Source: Macrosoma leucophasiata (taxonomy: Eukaryota; Arthropoda; Insecta; Lepidoptera; Hedylidae). Taken from it: a stretch of DNA of 64,000 nt. The notes beneath the pieces were generated by a model. It was not told the origin of the DNA and did not search any database. It saw only the letters and a list, made by a program, of their open reading frames with translations. The translations under genes were made by a program, and so were the position numbers. The stretch is taken from positions 620,001 to 684,000 of the forward strand of contig JAWQUS010000002.1 in the NCBI GenBank assembly GCA_036365455.1, given 5' to 3'. The stretch's first letter is position 1, and each line of letters begins with the position of its first letter. Shown here in pieces: positions 43,182 through 54,994 of this stretch.

Positions 43182-44026
43182 TACCGACTGCCGTTGGTGT
43201 TTCCCGACTTGTAGTCACAAGGCTTGATGCACCGCGCTGCTTTCTCGCCAAACTTACTGTGGTACCAGCAAAGTGGGTGCTTGCGGTAGCTAGACTGCGA
43301 CCTCTGGCGTGAAGATTTTTGATTTCCTCTAGGAGTACGAGATCGCGATCTACCCTGTCTATCAGAAGACAGGTTCTGAAACTGCTTTCGAAGCTCGGCG
43401 ATTTCCACATGAAGTTGTTGGAGGACTGAGTTGGAAGCTCCATCAGTCAAAGTTGCAACTCGAGGCGACAAAACAGCAACGTCACTAACTCGATCGGCGA
43501 GATCAGCCAGGTCCTCGAGGGTAGATGACGCTGGTTGACCTGCGAGCACCGTCTGGAGACTAATTGGTAGACGACTGACCCAGATGGTCCTCAGAAAATC
43601 ATCAGGCACGTCGACACTGGCAAGACTCTTGAGGTGGCGAAGAAATTGTGAGGGCTTACGGTCTCCAAGCTCCTCATGCATCAATAACTGTTTGATCTTC
43701 TTTTCGTTTGACGCGCTTAGCCTTTTAATTAATTCGCTCTTTAATTTAGCATATCTGTCCGTCGTTGGAGGATTAATAATTATGTCTTTAATCTCTCTAG
43801 AGTGAAGGTTGTCAAGTTGACTGATCACATAATTAAATTTGGTGAAATCACTTGTGATACCAGAAATTGCGAACTGCCCTTCCACTTGCGCGAACCAAAT
43901 CTCAGGCTCTTCCGCCCAAAAGGGTGGAACACGAACACCAACTTTGCAGATATCGGTATCATTCGTCGACGGTGTCCCATCACTAGTACCGGGCGTGGTT
44001 TTATGTGCGTCTAGAAACTTCTCCAT
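43181..44026 (-). CDS. Gypsy Gag protein
   Basis: 281 codons. The N-terminal half has [36 protein letters not shown] and a capsid-like [20 protein letters not shown] region typical of arthropod Gypsy Gag. Near the C terminus [18 protein letters not shown] is the Cys/His motif for nucleic-acid binding, after a basic RSRSRTPRG stretch. It ends GNTNGSR with TAA at 43183-43181. It forms the virus-like particle. The pol ATG shares the final A. Confidence 0.92.
   Translation of the reverse strand: MEKFLDAHKTTPGTSDGTPSTNDTDICKVGVRVPPFWAEEPEIWFAQVEGQFAISGITSDFTKFNYVISQLDNLHSREIKDIIINPPTTDRYAKLKSELIKRLSASNEKKIKQLLMHEELGDRKPSQFLRHLKSLASVDVPDDFLRTIWVSRLPISLQTVLAGQPASSTLEDLADLADRVSDVAVLSPRVATLTDGASNSVLQQLHVEIAELRKQFQNLSSDRQGRSRSRTPRGNQKSSRQRSQSSYRKHPLCWYHSKFGEKAARCIKPCDYKSGNTNGSR
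43199..43205 (-). promoter_or_regulatory. Candidate -1 frameshift site G GGA AAC
   Basis: The minus strand reads tcG GGA AAC in the gag frame (Ser-Gly-Asn), fitting the X XXY YYZ heptamer. It lies in a 33-base window, between a TGA in the pol frame and the gag TAA, where both frames are open. Slipping back one base leads into pol. Confidence 0.65.
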
Positions 44027-44034
44027 TGTATTGT

Positions 44035-44050
44035 CCTTATGGGGTCACCA
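44035..44050 (-). other. Primer-binding site of the Gypsy element
   Basis: TGGTGACCCCATAAGG begins one base after the 5' LTR (minus strand). The TGG start complements the CCA end of a tRNA. The tRNA itself was not identified. Confidence 0.7.
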
Positions 44051-44051
44051 G

Positions 44052-44661
44052 TTTAGCGGGAAGGAGGTGTATGTAATGTAGATGGTGTAAAGGTATATAA
44101 CATAAACACTTACAGTTTTTGGTATGAATATAATGTTCTGACCGTTACACATAACACACTCACTAAGTTAGAAGGTGCAAGAAGTTAGATGAAGCAGAAA
44201 TACAAGCACAGAGATATAATAGTTCGGTAGAAAGAATAGTTGAGAAATGGAAGAGAAAGCGGGTTACATAAACTAAACTTATATGTAAACTAAAGTACGT
44301 TAGGCATAAACGCGGGCGAGAGGCAAGCGTTCCGTGTCAAATCAGAGTCGAGACTGGTTTTGCCGCCATGCGCCAACGCGGTCCGTGCCGTATGCGCGCG
44401 CAGCGTGCGCGCGCAACACATCGCGCGTTATGTAGTATTTATGTACCGATACGTCTAGTGTTGTAGCGTGGTCGGTCCCCGTCGTCGTTGATACCCGGTA
44501 CCAGAAATCAGGTATCGGGTGTGTACCAGTTTAGTTAATGATTGTGTTACAATATAAATTTGTATAAATTATAAATATGTTTTAGTAGGTATGTATAATA
44601 CTTTACTGTATTTATGTTTGTATAATTAATATTTGTGTAGAATGTAGGAAAGGAGCCTACA
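44052..44661 (-). repeat. 5' LTR of the Gypsy element
   Basis: 610 bp, twin of 39499-40108. Its outer end is followed by the target copy CAAC at 44662-44665. An open frame from the LINE (45975 inward) reads into it by chance. Confidence 0.93.
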
Positions 44662-45982
44662 CAACCTTTTGTGAAACCAAATTGTTGGTGGTGTAAGATC
44701 TTATTTTTATTAAAGTGCTGCAGCAATTGATTAAGTATCACTTTCTCGAAAACTTTACTAATAACGGGAAGAACAGATACCGGCCTATAATTATTCGGGT
44801 CTTTACTATCCCCTGATTTAAATAATGGTACGACTTTGCTCAGTTTTAACAAATCCGGAAAGATTCCCTGCTCAATACATAAATTAAAAATTGAAGATAA
44901 ATAAGGCGCTACAGTACTAATAATCGATTTACACACTTTAATAGACATACCATAAATATCTTCAGTAGCTTTGTTTTTGAGCTGATTAAATGTGGATATG
45001 ATTGTTTGTGAACTAATATGACTAAAAGTTAATTTAATATGACAAGGCTCTACGTTCCTTTTAAGAATGTCAATCGATATTCCAGTAGAAGAATTTAAAG
45101 GTGCCGTAATTTTGAATGGAATATTAGCAAAGTAATCTTCAAAGTGTGTAGCAATGTCTAAATCTGAGCCTAAAATACCCTGTGGTGTCTCCAAAAGGAC
45201 ACGAGTTTCAGACCGCTTGTTTTTGCCCGTTTCACTATTTATTATTTTCCAGGTCGCCTTCATTTTATCGTCTGCATTTTTAATTTTATTGCTTATATAA
45301 ATTGACTTCGCGTTTTTACATACACTTTTAAAAATTTTTGAATATGTAGCGACATACTTGTTAAAATTTGGATTTTGCATATAAGTTTTAAGACCATAAA
45401 GTTCAAATAATCGTTCCCTACTTCTTCGAATGCCATCAGTTGCCCAGTCACAAAAACTAAATTTACACTTTGCGGTTCTTGTTCTAATTTTAAAGATATT
45501 ATTAAAATGTGTATTAATAGTATCAAAAAATTGTGCATAAAAATCATTTGCACTACTTATGTCAAAATTTTGAAAATATAATTTTTCTTTTAAAATATTA
45601 TTGAAGTTATTCAATCTAACAGATGTTACTGGTCTATGTGTTTTTTCAATTTTGCTGGAAGGTTTATCTACTTCAAAAGTAATTGTCTGGCCGCTATGAT
45701 CAGATGGCAAATAGTTAACAATATTTGTAGATATATATTTACATTCACAAAAGATATTATCTATACAAGTTGCCGAGGTTGGGCTCACTCGGGTGGGTTC
45801 CAAAAAAACATTGCGTAAGTTGAATGATTTAAATAGATTCAGTAACCTATTGCTGTTTGAATTATTTTCTAAAATATTAATGTTAAAATCACCACATACA
45901 ATTACAGACTTTCTACCTGAACATAGTTTTTTTAACAAATCTTCCATAGTGGACTCAAACACATTCAAATTCTGATAATTAC
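44662..45982 (-). mobile_element. CR1-type LINE copy 2, 5'-truncated half
   Basis: The minus strand begins inside the endonuclease region (YQNLNVFESTMEDLL, VCGDFNINI, SDHSGQTIT) and continues through the linker to NNYRPVSVLPVISK and QQFGFTKGC at the Gypsy junction. The frame is uninterrupted over about 440 codons. Homology to the plus copy stops at about 45980 (22685 in the plus copy), a normal 5' truncation for a LINE. Confidence 0.88.
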
Positions 45983-46329
45983 CACCGCATCTTGTCATCA
46001 ATAAACACCATATCTTGGACTATAAAATTAATTGCGGGGAACTAAACACTACATAACCAATTGGTTATTTTATTATAATCCGTTCCGAGATTTTACAATG
46101 TTTAACATGTGAATTGACTGTTATGTCACACTTTGTATGCTAATACGTGGTAGAGGTATGTAGTCAAGTTAAACAACACGTGGAGGCTAGTTTGTTAAAT
46201 GGTTTAGTTAAATATTGAAGGGATCTATCTATCTTCAATATTTAATTAAACAATTTAAGAAACAAAAATATAGATTAATGTAGGATAAATGAAGAAATTA
46301 AAGTGGGATATCACCTACTAAAGAGTCAT

Positions 46330-46735
46330 CATGATCATCATTTCAGCCAAAACACGTCCACTGCTGGCAAATGCTTCCCCTAAAGATTGCCACAACGAAC
46401 GGTCCTGGGTCGCCCTCATCCAGCGATTGCCCGCGACCTTCACCAGGTCGGTTCACCTCGCGGGAGGCCTGCCTACACTTCGTCTTCCGGTACGCGGTCG
46501 CCACTCCAGAACTGTTCTGCCCCAACGGCCGTCAGTTCTGCGAGCTATGTGCCCTGCCCACTGCCACCTGAGTTTCGCTATTCGGTATCTCGGTTACTTT
46601 GGTTCTCATGCGGATCTCCTCATTTCTGATTCGATCTCGCGAAGAAACTCCGAGCATAGCCCTCTCCATTGCTCTCTGAGTGACCCTGAGTGAAAGAGTA
46701 GGCGTCGTAAATAGCAGTGTGATTATCATACTTTT
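46330..46735 (-). pseudogene. RTE-type LINE C-terminal fragment
   Basis: The minus frames read TQRAMERAMLGVSSRDRIRN, RMRTKVTEI and, in another frame, GQNSSGVATAYRKTKCRQA and QQWTCFG. These resemble the conserved end of RTE-clade LINE proteins (a TQRAMER...QWTSFG pattern). A frameshift lies near 46530. It is a 5'-truncated and decayed copy. Confidence 0.78.
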
Positions 46736-46914
46736 CTTGTGTGACTTTCAATATGTCATGATTTTGAAGGGGGTAGGTATGACACTCTCCTCTCCCCCTA
46801 CCTAACTGCCAGTAGCATACGTACACAATTCGCCAGTATTTTTTTTCGTGGAATCCGGATCCAATTGCTTAAAATATGTTTTGTGTTATTTCTGAAAATT
46901 GTCATTCTAATCGA

Positions 46915-46975
46915 ACTACCCTTTTAACACTACAATCGAAGTTTGGATCCCGGGACCTCAGCTAGCAGTATTGAC
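46915..46975 (-). mobile_element. tRNA-like SINE head fragment
   Basis: GGATCCCGGGACCTCAGCTA with an inverted B-box region matches the S1 head order. Confidence 0.35.
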
Positions 46976-47244
46976 CGTAAAAAATTTAAAGGCAGGATTT
47001 TAAAAATATTTTACAGAATCCCTACTCAGACTTCGCCGTTTTTTCTGCCTGTACCTAACGACAATATTTCACATTGAAGCAAAAACAGAAGTCACCTCCC
47101 ATTATACTTTCAAAGGCGGTTGTCCTCCACCACGTGCATTGGTAACCGATTTAACTTATTAACATTTCTGCGATTATATCGAGACGTGAACCTTCGTGCA
47201 TCGCAATGACTCTTACGGTTTAATGACTTCTTGATATTTTTATT

Positions 47245-47395
47245 ATTATAACCATGGTGGCAAACGAGCATGCAGTTCACATGGAGGTTAAGTGATGACT
47301 GCAGCCTATAGACATCTGCACAAAAACCAAAAGTCAAAATGCAGATGCGTTCCCCACCCCTCAGATGTTGTTATGTCTCTGAGATAGTAGAACAT
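47245..47395 (-). repeat. R1 repeat, 3' part
   Basis: ACCATGGTGGCAAACGAGCA to TTATGTCTCTGAGATAGTA, minus orientation. Confidence 0.7.
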
Positions 47396-47397
47396 CT

Positions 47398-47700
47398 AAC
47401 CCTCATTATCGACATTATCATTACCATCATTATGTATGCTAAAAATAAATTTTTCAAATCGTATTGAAGTGAAAAAAGTCGCAAGTATCCATTCTCACCA
47501 AAAGTTCTGTCTGTTAATATAATTGTGTAGCGGCGAGTAGATAAACTCCTTTTCGTTTTCAAGACTATCGTACCTTTTCAGAAACTCAATAATAATTTAA
47601 TTATTCTTTAACTGAATACTTTCCTTGAATTGACATTATCATTACCATCTAACCCTCATCAACATTATCATTACCATCTAACGATCATTATCAATATTGT
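47398..47700 (+). repeat. ATTATCATTACCATC minisatellite split by R4 copy 2
   Basis: Units CATTATCATTACCATCTAAC (about 30 bp) lie on both sides of the R4 repeat at 47431-47629. The same unit directly at both borders may be its insertion site. Confidence 0.65.
47431..47629 (+). repeat. R4 repeat, copy 2
   Basis: Second 199-bp copy, see 37586-37784. No coding capacity. No terminal inverted repeats are evident. Confidence 0.85.
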
Positions 47701-47879
47701 CATCTTCAAAAAAATACATTTAAACCATATGTTTGAATGTATTGAGGCTTTTAGGACACCTTGGCAGAAATATCAGACCTTTGGGAATTATAGATCCATA
47801 CATTACCACCTAACTGGGACACGGTAGAACGTGGTAGAGCTGAACACATTTTGCGGCAGGTAGATTTCATGCTATGGGA

Positions 47880-48532
47880 CTTTTGTTTAGGCTCCTGGGT
47901 TATCCCTCTAGTATTTCAAAGGTACTTTGCAGTTACATTGCTGTTTTATTAAAATAATGTCAATTATCACGCTACGCCAAAACAGCAATGTACTGCAGCT
48001 ATCGATATAATACGAGTATCAACCGAGATTACATAATACCTACTCCTTCAGATTCAGAAGAAACTGCAAAATTCAAATCATTTATTTCAAATTCGTCTAC
48101 AAGGACTTGTATTGTCGGATAACAAGCTACTTATAGTGAATGACTTTATAATAATAATCCAATAGGTATTAATGAATACCAATTGAATATTAAACAAATA
48201 TCTAAATCATCAAATTTTTCAATTCTTTCATAGAAGAAAAAGAAAAATTTGTTCGTCGATCGTGCGATTTCGAGCTTTGCCAATAAGATTTTTAATTCTC
48301 AGTGATACTTCCAGGAGTCAAGTCCTTTGGAAGTCAAAATACTACTTACGAGATTCAAGGGAACCCAACTTGTGAATCGCGAATGTTTATATTATTATCA
48401 TTCTAAAAACTCCGTTACGATAGTTATGAACCAGACGACCGCAATGGTTGGAGTCATCCACAGATTTATGATTTATCAACATACTGTTCAAATCATTAAT
48501 GTTATGCTGTAAATAAACAGAAAGTCTTCCTT
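47880..48532. other. No gene seen
   Basis: AT-rich sequence with only short random frames. Confidence 0.45.
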
Positions 48533-48952
48533 AAGCCTCTTGTACACGACAAGAAAAGTCACCGGGCCTATGTAAGAATTCGTGTCGTTTCTACAAACGA
48601 ACTGTGTACACTATTTCGGCGCTAAGCAAGAAAAAACTGCGCTAGACTCTGCGCTAGACACGACGCGTGAACGTTGCTGCGGTGGTGGTCAGCCGTCTGG
48701 TAGTTTTTGTACGTTTATTTGTAGGTAAAATACCTATTATGACTGACACCGAGTTGTCTCTCACTTCCCTCGACTGCCCAAAAACAATCTTAGCGTGTAC
48801 ACGTTTCTATTTGTCTTGTCTGTAGTAGAGACTCTAGAGACACGAAAAGTTTTCGTCTCTAGATCAGACCAAATTCCTGTCGTGTACATAAGGAATTAGT
48901 TTTATCTGCAGCAGACACAGTGAAATTTCTTAGCGTGTACATGGGCTTTTAG
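48533..48952. mobile_element. Candidate TIR element (TGTACACG ends)
   Basis: AAGCCTCTTGTACACGAC at the left and GCGTGTACATGGGCTTTT at the right are imperfect inverted ends. Inner TGTACACG/CGTGTACA motifs recur at 48600, 48795 and 48890. No transposase. Confidence 0.5.
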
Positions 48953-49009
48953 GCTTCAGAAGTGGTAATTCATCTGCATTAAGACGTCTGTCATTAAATG
49001 TGACTTGTG

Positions 49010-49068
49010 AGGGGGAGAGACTCGTGCCCAGCAGTGGGACGTATCAAGGGTTGCCATTATTATACTAT
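49010..49068 (+). repeat. R2 3' end fragment
   Basis: GGGGGAGAGACTCGTGCCCA to TTGCCATTATTAT. Confidence 0.7.
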
Positions 49069-49149
49069 ACTTTAGTTACAGTACAATTACACTTACAACT
49101 TATCACCCATGTAAAAAAATCTTCAACCCATTTAAGTAGTGAAACATAA

Positions 49150-49795
49150 TTAAAAAAAAAACCGGACAAGTGCGAGTTCGACTCGCGTGGTGAGGGTTCC
49201 GTAATTTAAATAAATATTTTCGAAAATATTATAGATTTAAAATGCAGGGACATAGCGGTTACGGTGGTACCGGCAGGGGGGGTTATATTATTAAGAATTT
49301 TCGATTTAATTTGAATACTCAAACTTCTTATAGGTTTTCCAATAATCTATAGGCAAAGAACTATTTTCCACATTTTTTTCAAAATTTTAAGTTCAGTAGT
49401 TTCGGAGATAGGGGGGGAAATGGTCAATTTTCGTCGTTTTTCTTAAATAACTTCAAATTTGTTTATGCAAAAATTATAAAAAATATATATCTGAGATGCT
49501 GACAACAACCTCTTTCATTTGATATGTCACACGACACAGTTTACGATTTTTTTTTTTAATTTTCTGATTTACCCCCCGAAAGTGGCCTCCCTGTTTAAAA
49601 TGTATTATTTTACTTGACGTGTTCATCTTTGGGTCACCAATTTACATATATTCATCAAATTTCAACTCAATCGGTCGAGTAGTTTCGGAGCAAATTGGCT
49701 GTGACAGACGGACAGACAGACAGACAGACGCACGAGTGATCCTATAGGGGTTCCTTTTTTCCTTTTAAGGTACGGAACCCTAAAAACATTATTTT
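49150..49795 (+). repeat. R5 repeat
   Basis: From AAACCGGACAAGTGCGAGTT and GAGGGTTCCGTAAT to CAGACAGACAGACAGACGCA and AAGGTACGGAACCCTAAAAA. GGGTTCCGTA at the left and TACGGAACCC at the right form inverted ends. About 640 bp, non-coding. Related pieces lie at 14180, 14925 and 17205. Confidence 0.65.
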
Positions 49796-50238
49796 TAAAC
49801 AAATCCTTGCATACTTAACAAAAATGTATGTAGTCAGACAGAAAACCGAACAAGTAAGTAGACACCTACATAGGTAAGTAGATCACACTCACGTAGGTAA
49901 GTCTCCAAAGGTATTAAAGTAAAAAACTTTAAGGCGTGATACGTCGCAGCCGCCCGGACTACCTCAGTCAGTTTTATCGCGCGCATAATTGAATAACAAG
50001 CAGTTTAGTTTTTATGGTCTCCACGTGGACGAGCGCCGGTCAGAGGTCACGCGGACCTCACACTGGACGTCCACCGTCACCTGCTAGGGCCGTGGATGTC
50101 TGTTAAAATAGGCAAGTCACAACAAGTTGCTTGACTTCCGGGTTGACACTATAAAATGGTTCCAGGCAACCACTTCAAACAGTGCTCATTTAATTTATTT
50201 TGCATAAGTGCCAAACTCTTATTTTATGTATTTATTTA

Positions 50239-50336
50239 CGTAACTTCACGCCTGTAATCCCCGAAGGGGTAGGCAGAGGTAAATGCATGCATTCAATCAT
50301 ACATGCAAACACCCACGACTCGCCGGTTACGTTTTT
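50239..50336 (-). mobile_element. SINE S1 3' end
   Basis: CGTAACTTCACGCCTGTAAT to CGACTCGCCGGTTACGTTT only. A TTTA simple repeat follows. Confidence 0.65.
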
Positions 50337-50734
50337 ATTTATTTATTTATACTTTTATTGGCATTTTTGGCATTAAGTCCGCCATATGTTTAATGTGCTT
50401 ACATATGCGGACTTAATGCCACTAGGCATTCTCTGACAGTCAACCATGGGGTTATGGGAGTAATAGTCAAGGGTGCGGGAGCAAAAAAAAATTACAAAAA
50501 GTATTATTTAAGTATGATATCAAGTACAAAACAAAATAATAATAATAATATCTATTGATATGGGTACTTACTAATTAAATAGGGGATGACATCACTAAAT
50601 ACATAAATACATACATGTTATATTTAATTTAAATTTACTTAAACATCAAGATAAATAAATACATTATATAAAATATAATAAACTACTTAAAAATAAATGT
50701 ATATATATAAGTCTAGCAATGGAGCTTTGGCTAA

Positions 50735-51560
50735 TCGACATGACCTGCTTATTCCATTTTAGGCAATTATCAAGTTCTTGACGTGCTGAGAAAATGGAAT
50801 AATTGAATTTTCAAAGGTGACCGGTGTTATAACGTCAAGATTTAGTCTTTGAATCTGCGAGCTACCACCTAAAATAATGCAGTGACACTTTGATGCATTG
50901 ACCGAGATACCAAACTTCCTGGACCACTCAGAGATAGCATGAAGGTCGTTGTTGATAACAGAGTCTTGTTAAAAACTCGGACATCACATAAGACGAGCCT
51001 TTCAACATCGCTTTCTTGTGCCAAATATTCTTTCTAATGGTGGCCGTAGAGGGACGCAGGGGTATAGGCCTAGTGCGACCATCATTTGCACTGCCAAGTC
51101 TGTGGCACACCAACAAAGTCCAGATCTGTGAGACCAAGTTTCTTTTGTAGAATGGAAACAACTGTGGCACCAACATCTTCATCCTCGTTTTCCGGAACAC
51201 CACCCAGCAGTAGAAATTTCTGTCTGTGACGCATCTCAATGACATCAATGTCACGACTCATAATGGAAAGTTGTTGTTGCAAAGTGGTGAATACGGTCCA
51301 GACATGTTCTTTAAAGGCATAAAAGTCTTTACTAAGGCTGCTCAGATCGGTACCTGGTGAAGATGACTTGAGATGGAATTCAAATTCGGCCATCCGATGA
51401 TTTATTGAAGCCATGGCCGATTTCTGGAGTTCAGCTAAGTCTGAGATTGTAGTCATGATGAGGTTCAGGTGGTGGAGACAACTCTTTAGTGAAAAGCGAT
51501 TAGTGTTTGTGATTGTTGTGTGGTCGCCGGCAAATGAGTGCAACTTATTGATTTCAACAC
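50735..51560 (-). pseudogene. LINE remnant: ORF1 joined to RT end
   Basis: On the minus strand an ORF1-like protein (ISDLAELQKSAMASI, coiled coil, RHRQKFLLLGGVPENEDED, VSILQKKLGLTDL, then frameshifted CHRLGSANDGRTRPIPLR and KKAMLKGSSYVMSEFLTR) is followed directly by an RT C-terminal piece (INNDLHAISEWSRKFGISVN, CHCIILGG). The endonuclease and most of RT are deleted. It is a different family from the CR1-type copies. Confidence 0.72.
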
Positions 51561-51599
51561 ATAAATGTCTTAATATTACACTGAATGGAAGAATGTAGA

Positions 51600-53169
51600 T
51601 ATATTTTAAAAATTCTATTTAAGTATCACATTAATTAACTTTATTTTATTTAATTTTCATTAATATCAAAGAGCACATGTGATCGATTTTAGCGCCTACC
51701 CACGAAAAAAGTAGAATAGAATTTATTGGCGAGACTAGAGACACAATACACAAGCAATGGATTTTACGCTAAGATTTAAACACATTGAATTAACATAAGG
51801 AAAGAAAAAAAGACAACGTACAATAAACAGGTAAATTTTCAAAGTATTAACAGCACAAAATATAAAAAACTTAAGTTCCATTAGTCGGGCACACGGTGCG
51901 CCAGCGGCGGTTGTGTGGCTGATATCGTATTATTAGTAAAGAAAGCAAGAGAACAAAAATGCTATATGTACATTTAATAAAGGATAAACACGATGCTCCT
52001 AACGTAAAGTAAGAGTTTTGTCACGTCCGTGAAACAATATTGTTGGAAATGAGACTTATCCAAAGTAAAATCGTTATGCAGTCTGTGAATCTCATAGACT
52101 ATCTTCCCCGGGTTGGGTCCCAATCTTTGTAGCACACGTCACAGAATAGATTTATCCAATATCAACCAGATAAAGTAGGTGGCGTGTTTGATGACACACT
52201 CGCGTGTTGTCGCACTATCTAAACTGTTTTAAAACGATGACACTGTTTGGTGCCGTCGGTGCAAACTCGTGCAAGCGCAGGCAGACTTGAATGATAAAAG
52301 TCGGCTTCAAAAATCTTAAACTGCGGCTTAATTCTCGTAACAAAGTCGTTGAATCGAAAAAAAATCGATACGCTGTCTTGCTTTACCAATTTTACTAATG
52401 CGCCATTTATAATATTAGAAGGGAAGTGGGCATAACAGAAAAACTTATTTCCCCATATTGTCAGACCATATAGGCACACTTCGGACACTCCCGTCAAAAT
52501 TCCATACAAAAGCTTAATTGGTCTTTATTACATAGACATCAATCAGTGACGTGTATTTATTTACACGTGCACCTGTGTGCGTGGCACGTAGAGAATAATA
52601 CCAAACGTCGCCCATAAGAGGGGAGGAGGTTGGGTGAGGCGGGGAAATTGGGCGGGACGTCGAAATGTCTATTCTATACGTAGTATTATTACATATTCTC
52701 TGGTATAGGTTAGTAGATAGTGATTGATACTCAGATAGTGTTGCTACCGCAACACGTCGGCACGGGCTCCTCTAGCTTTTCTCTATAGATATCAGCTGCA
52801 GCAGTAAATTACCATCAAAGTGAACTGCTTAATTGACACTTTTATTACATAGGCAAAAATGAATGGATTAACCTGTAGGTAATCATTTACAGTTAACGCG
52901 GAAATCCAAGACAGTTTGCTACTCTATCGGTGTAAAAAATGACATACGCTATTATTACGATACGATTATCAACTGTAATTTAATCTATCATTAGATTCAT
53001 TAGTATCATTAATTATTTGACTGGTCATGTTATATAATGATGTTGGTTGTTGTTTGATAACATGTTTCTATTTATATCTTCCTCTAGCATTAACTAGATT
53101 TAAACACCTTCTAAAGTGAAAACTTGTGTGGCATCGTTGTGATTTGAAAGTCGATTAAACGAAAAATCG
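51600..53169. other. No gene recognised
   Basis: One 96-codon minus frame (52509-52219) has no recognised domain, so it is not called. There is a small R1 scrap at 52795-52860. Otherwise unassigned. Confidence 0.4.
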
Positions 53170-53640
53170 ACAGTAGAAAGAGATAGACACATAAATCCAT
53201 AAGATATATCGTAGGAGAAAATGAGATAGGGGGGAGTGACAGAGAGAGAGAAAATCTTCAAGTATGACGTAACGCAATTCTTGAAGGTTCTTGACCCCCC
53301 TTCACCCCTATGTAACGTGCCGTAACGTTGTTAGGTACCCCTCCTCCCATCACAAAACGTTACGTAACACCCAAATGAGCGTTTTTACCTGTATACGTTT
53401 TTAAAGTCCTATCTTTTTATTGAATTAAAAAATTACGTAACACGTTGTTCGAACCCCCTGCCTGTGTAAAGCGTCGTAACGTTTTACAAAACCCCCTCCC
53501 CCCTACCTCCCAAATTGCATTACGTAATACTTGAATGCTCCCAATAATTAAGCATACAGTAAAAAGAGACAGACACATTAATTTATAAAATTTTGCGTAG
53601 CAGAAAATGGGAAAATAAGCATTACAAAAAATTAGATAAT
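53170..53640. repeat. Duplicated block with inverted TTACGTAA motifs
   Basis: AGAAAGAGATAGACACATAA (53176 on) and AAAAAGAGACAGACACATTA (53559 on) begin two diverged copies. Between them ACGTTACGTAACAC, GTAACGTTTTACAAAACC and ATTACGTAATAC recur in both orientations. Possibly a TIR element or its scraps. Confidence 0.4.
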
Positions 53641-54224
53641 AAGCATTAAAGACAACAAACTTGGAGACTGTAGTCTCCAATAAAAAAAATTGACGGTCTC
53701 ACTTCTACCATATAATTAAAGTATGTACCGTTGCCCCGTACACCGCGCCATGTCCCCGTCACGGGGACAACGGAAAAGGAATTTAATCACGTCCCCGTGA
53801 TGGGGAAATGGCGTACGGGATTAAACCGAATTCACTTATCATGCATGTACTGCATGCTTGTTTACCATCTTCATTACAGAATACTCAAAAGTGCGTTCCA
53901 AATGATCAAGTGACCGCGTTTACCGCAGTCTGGTGCACCTTAGGAGAGAGAGCAGGTTATCACCAAAGTCAAGTCTAGGTTACTAATAGCTGGGTCATTG
54001 ATTACGATGATCTCGATGACCGCTGTCTGTTTTGGAGAAAGCCATCTCCTTTGATAAATACACATATACGTCATAAGATACTTAATTACACTGTTTTTCT
54101 TGTACGACATTTACCAGGTGCATTACGCTATCATCTATACATTACATATAATAAAACAGTAAAATCCTCGTGTCTGTACATTGTATATATTTACAAAAAA
54201 CCAATTGGGGGCGATGTTAAAATA

Positions 54225-54502
54225 GTATTAGAACATTTTTCAATGTTTTTTTTTTGTTGTCTGTCTGTTTGTCCCTTTGTCCAGGCTGATCTCCGAAGAT
54301 ACTGGACGGATTCGAATTAAACTTTTTGTGGTGTATAGATACCTGGCCAACATTTAGGCTACTTTTTACTGCGGGAAAATCACTCATTCCCACGGGAATC
54401 TCTACATTTAATTTCATTTTCTTATACAAATAGTCCGTATCTATCAAACCTTTGACACATTATTTCATTGTGAGGCAATACGAAGTTTGCCGGGTCAACT
54501 AG
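54225..54502 (+). mobile_element. Helitron-like element, longer form
   Basis: The 3' end GGCAATACGAAGTTTGCC hairpin, then GGGTCAACTAG (to 54502), followed by T. The 5' part with CTGTCTGTTTGTCCC and GATACTGGACGGATTCG is related to 29250-29340. The 5' border is uncertain. Confidence 0.68.
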
Positions 54503-54594
54503 TTAACTATAAATAATATAGATGTAATTCTTTGTTAAAAATAAGACTGTTGAAATAGGCTGTATTTAAAAGAATATATAATTATAATTGCAAT

Positions 54595-54800
54595 CCTTGG
54601 GACGTTCCACTGTTGGGCTCGAGTCTCTCTCCTTTTTGGGAGGAGGCCTGGAACCTACTCCACCACGCTGCTCCAATGAGGATTGGTGGAGATACGGATT
54701 AGTGGCCAATTAGGCCTCCGACAAGGTTTAACGACTGCTATCAATCGATAGCAACCGGGACCGACGACTTAACGTGCCCTCCTGAGGAAACTATAACCTT
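54595..54800 (-). repeat. R2 repeat, diverged
   Basis: From TTGGGACGTTCCACTGTTGG to GACTTAACGTGCCCTCCTGA, minus orientation. It lacks the part beyond the CCTCCGAAGC equivalent. Confidence 0.7.
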
Positions 54801-54994
54801 TCTGCTATCTCATACTTAATGTACGGGAGTGATAAATGTATTTTTTTTTGGATATTTCTCGTTTTATTTTGAAAAAAGTTGTTATTGACATTTTACTCAT
54901 TAGGTAAAGTACTTTCGATATCAGTTTAAAGTTTTTATATATCTGAAATAGTAACGGATAAAATCGCCTGTGCACACTTAACGATTCCTCCTCC

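Larger units (their letters stand above)
39499..44661 (-). mobile_element. Ty3/Gypsy LTR retrotransposon, apparently intact
   Basis: Layout on the minus strand: 5' LTR 44661-44052, primer-binding site, gag, pol (protease, reverse transcriptase, RNase H, integrase), polypurine tract, 3' LTR 40108-39499. The 4-bp target duplication is CAAC (39495-39498 and 44662-44665). The order RT-RNase H-integrase places it in Ty3/Gypsy. No env-like frame is seen. The two LTRs differ at about four positions and both ORFs are open, so the insertion is recent and may be mobile. It sits within the RT frame of a CR1-type LINE. Confidence 0.93.

Noticed and set aside
39499..44661. Endogenous retrovirus with envelope
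   Set aside because: No frame between pol and the 3' LTR; pol ends at the LTR itself, so this is a retrotransposon without env.
52219..52509. 96-codon minus frame
   Set aside because: No family recognised and no splice or codon evidence; may be chance.
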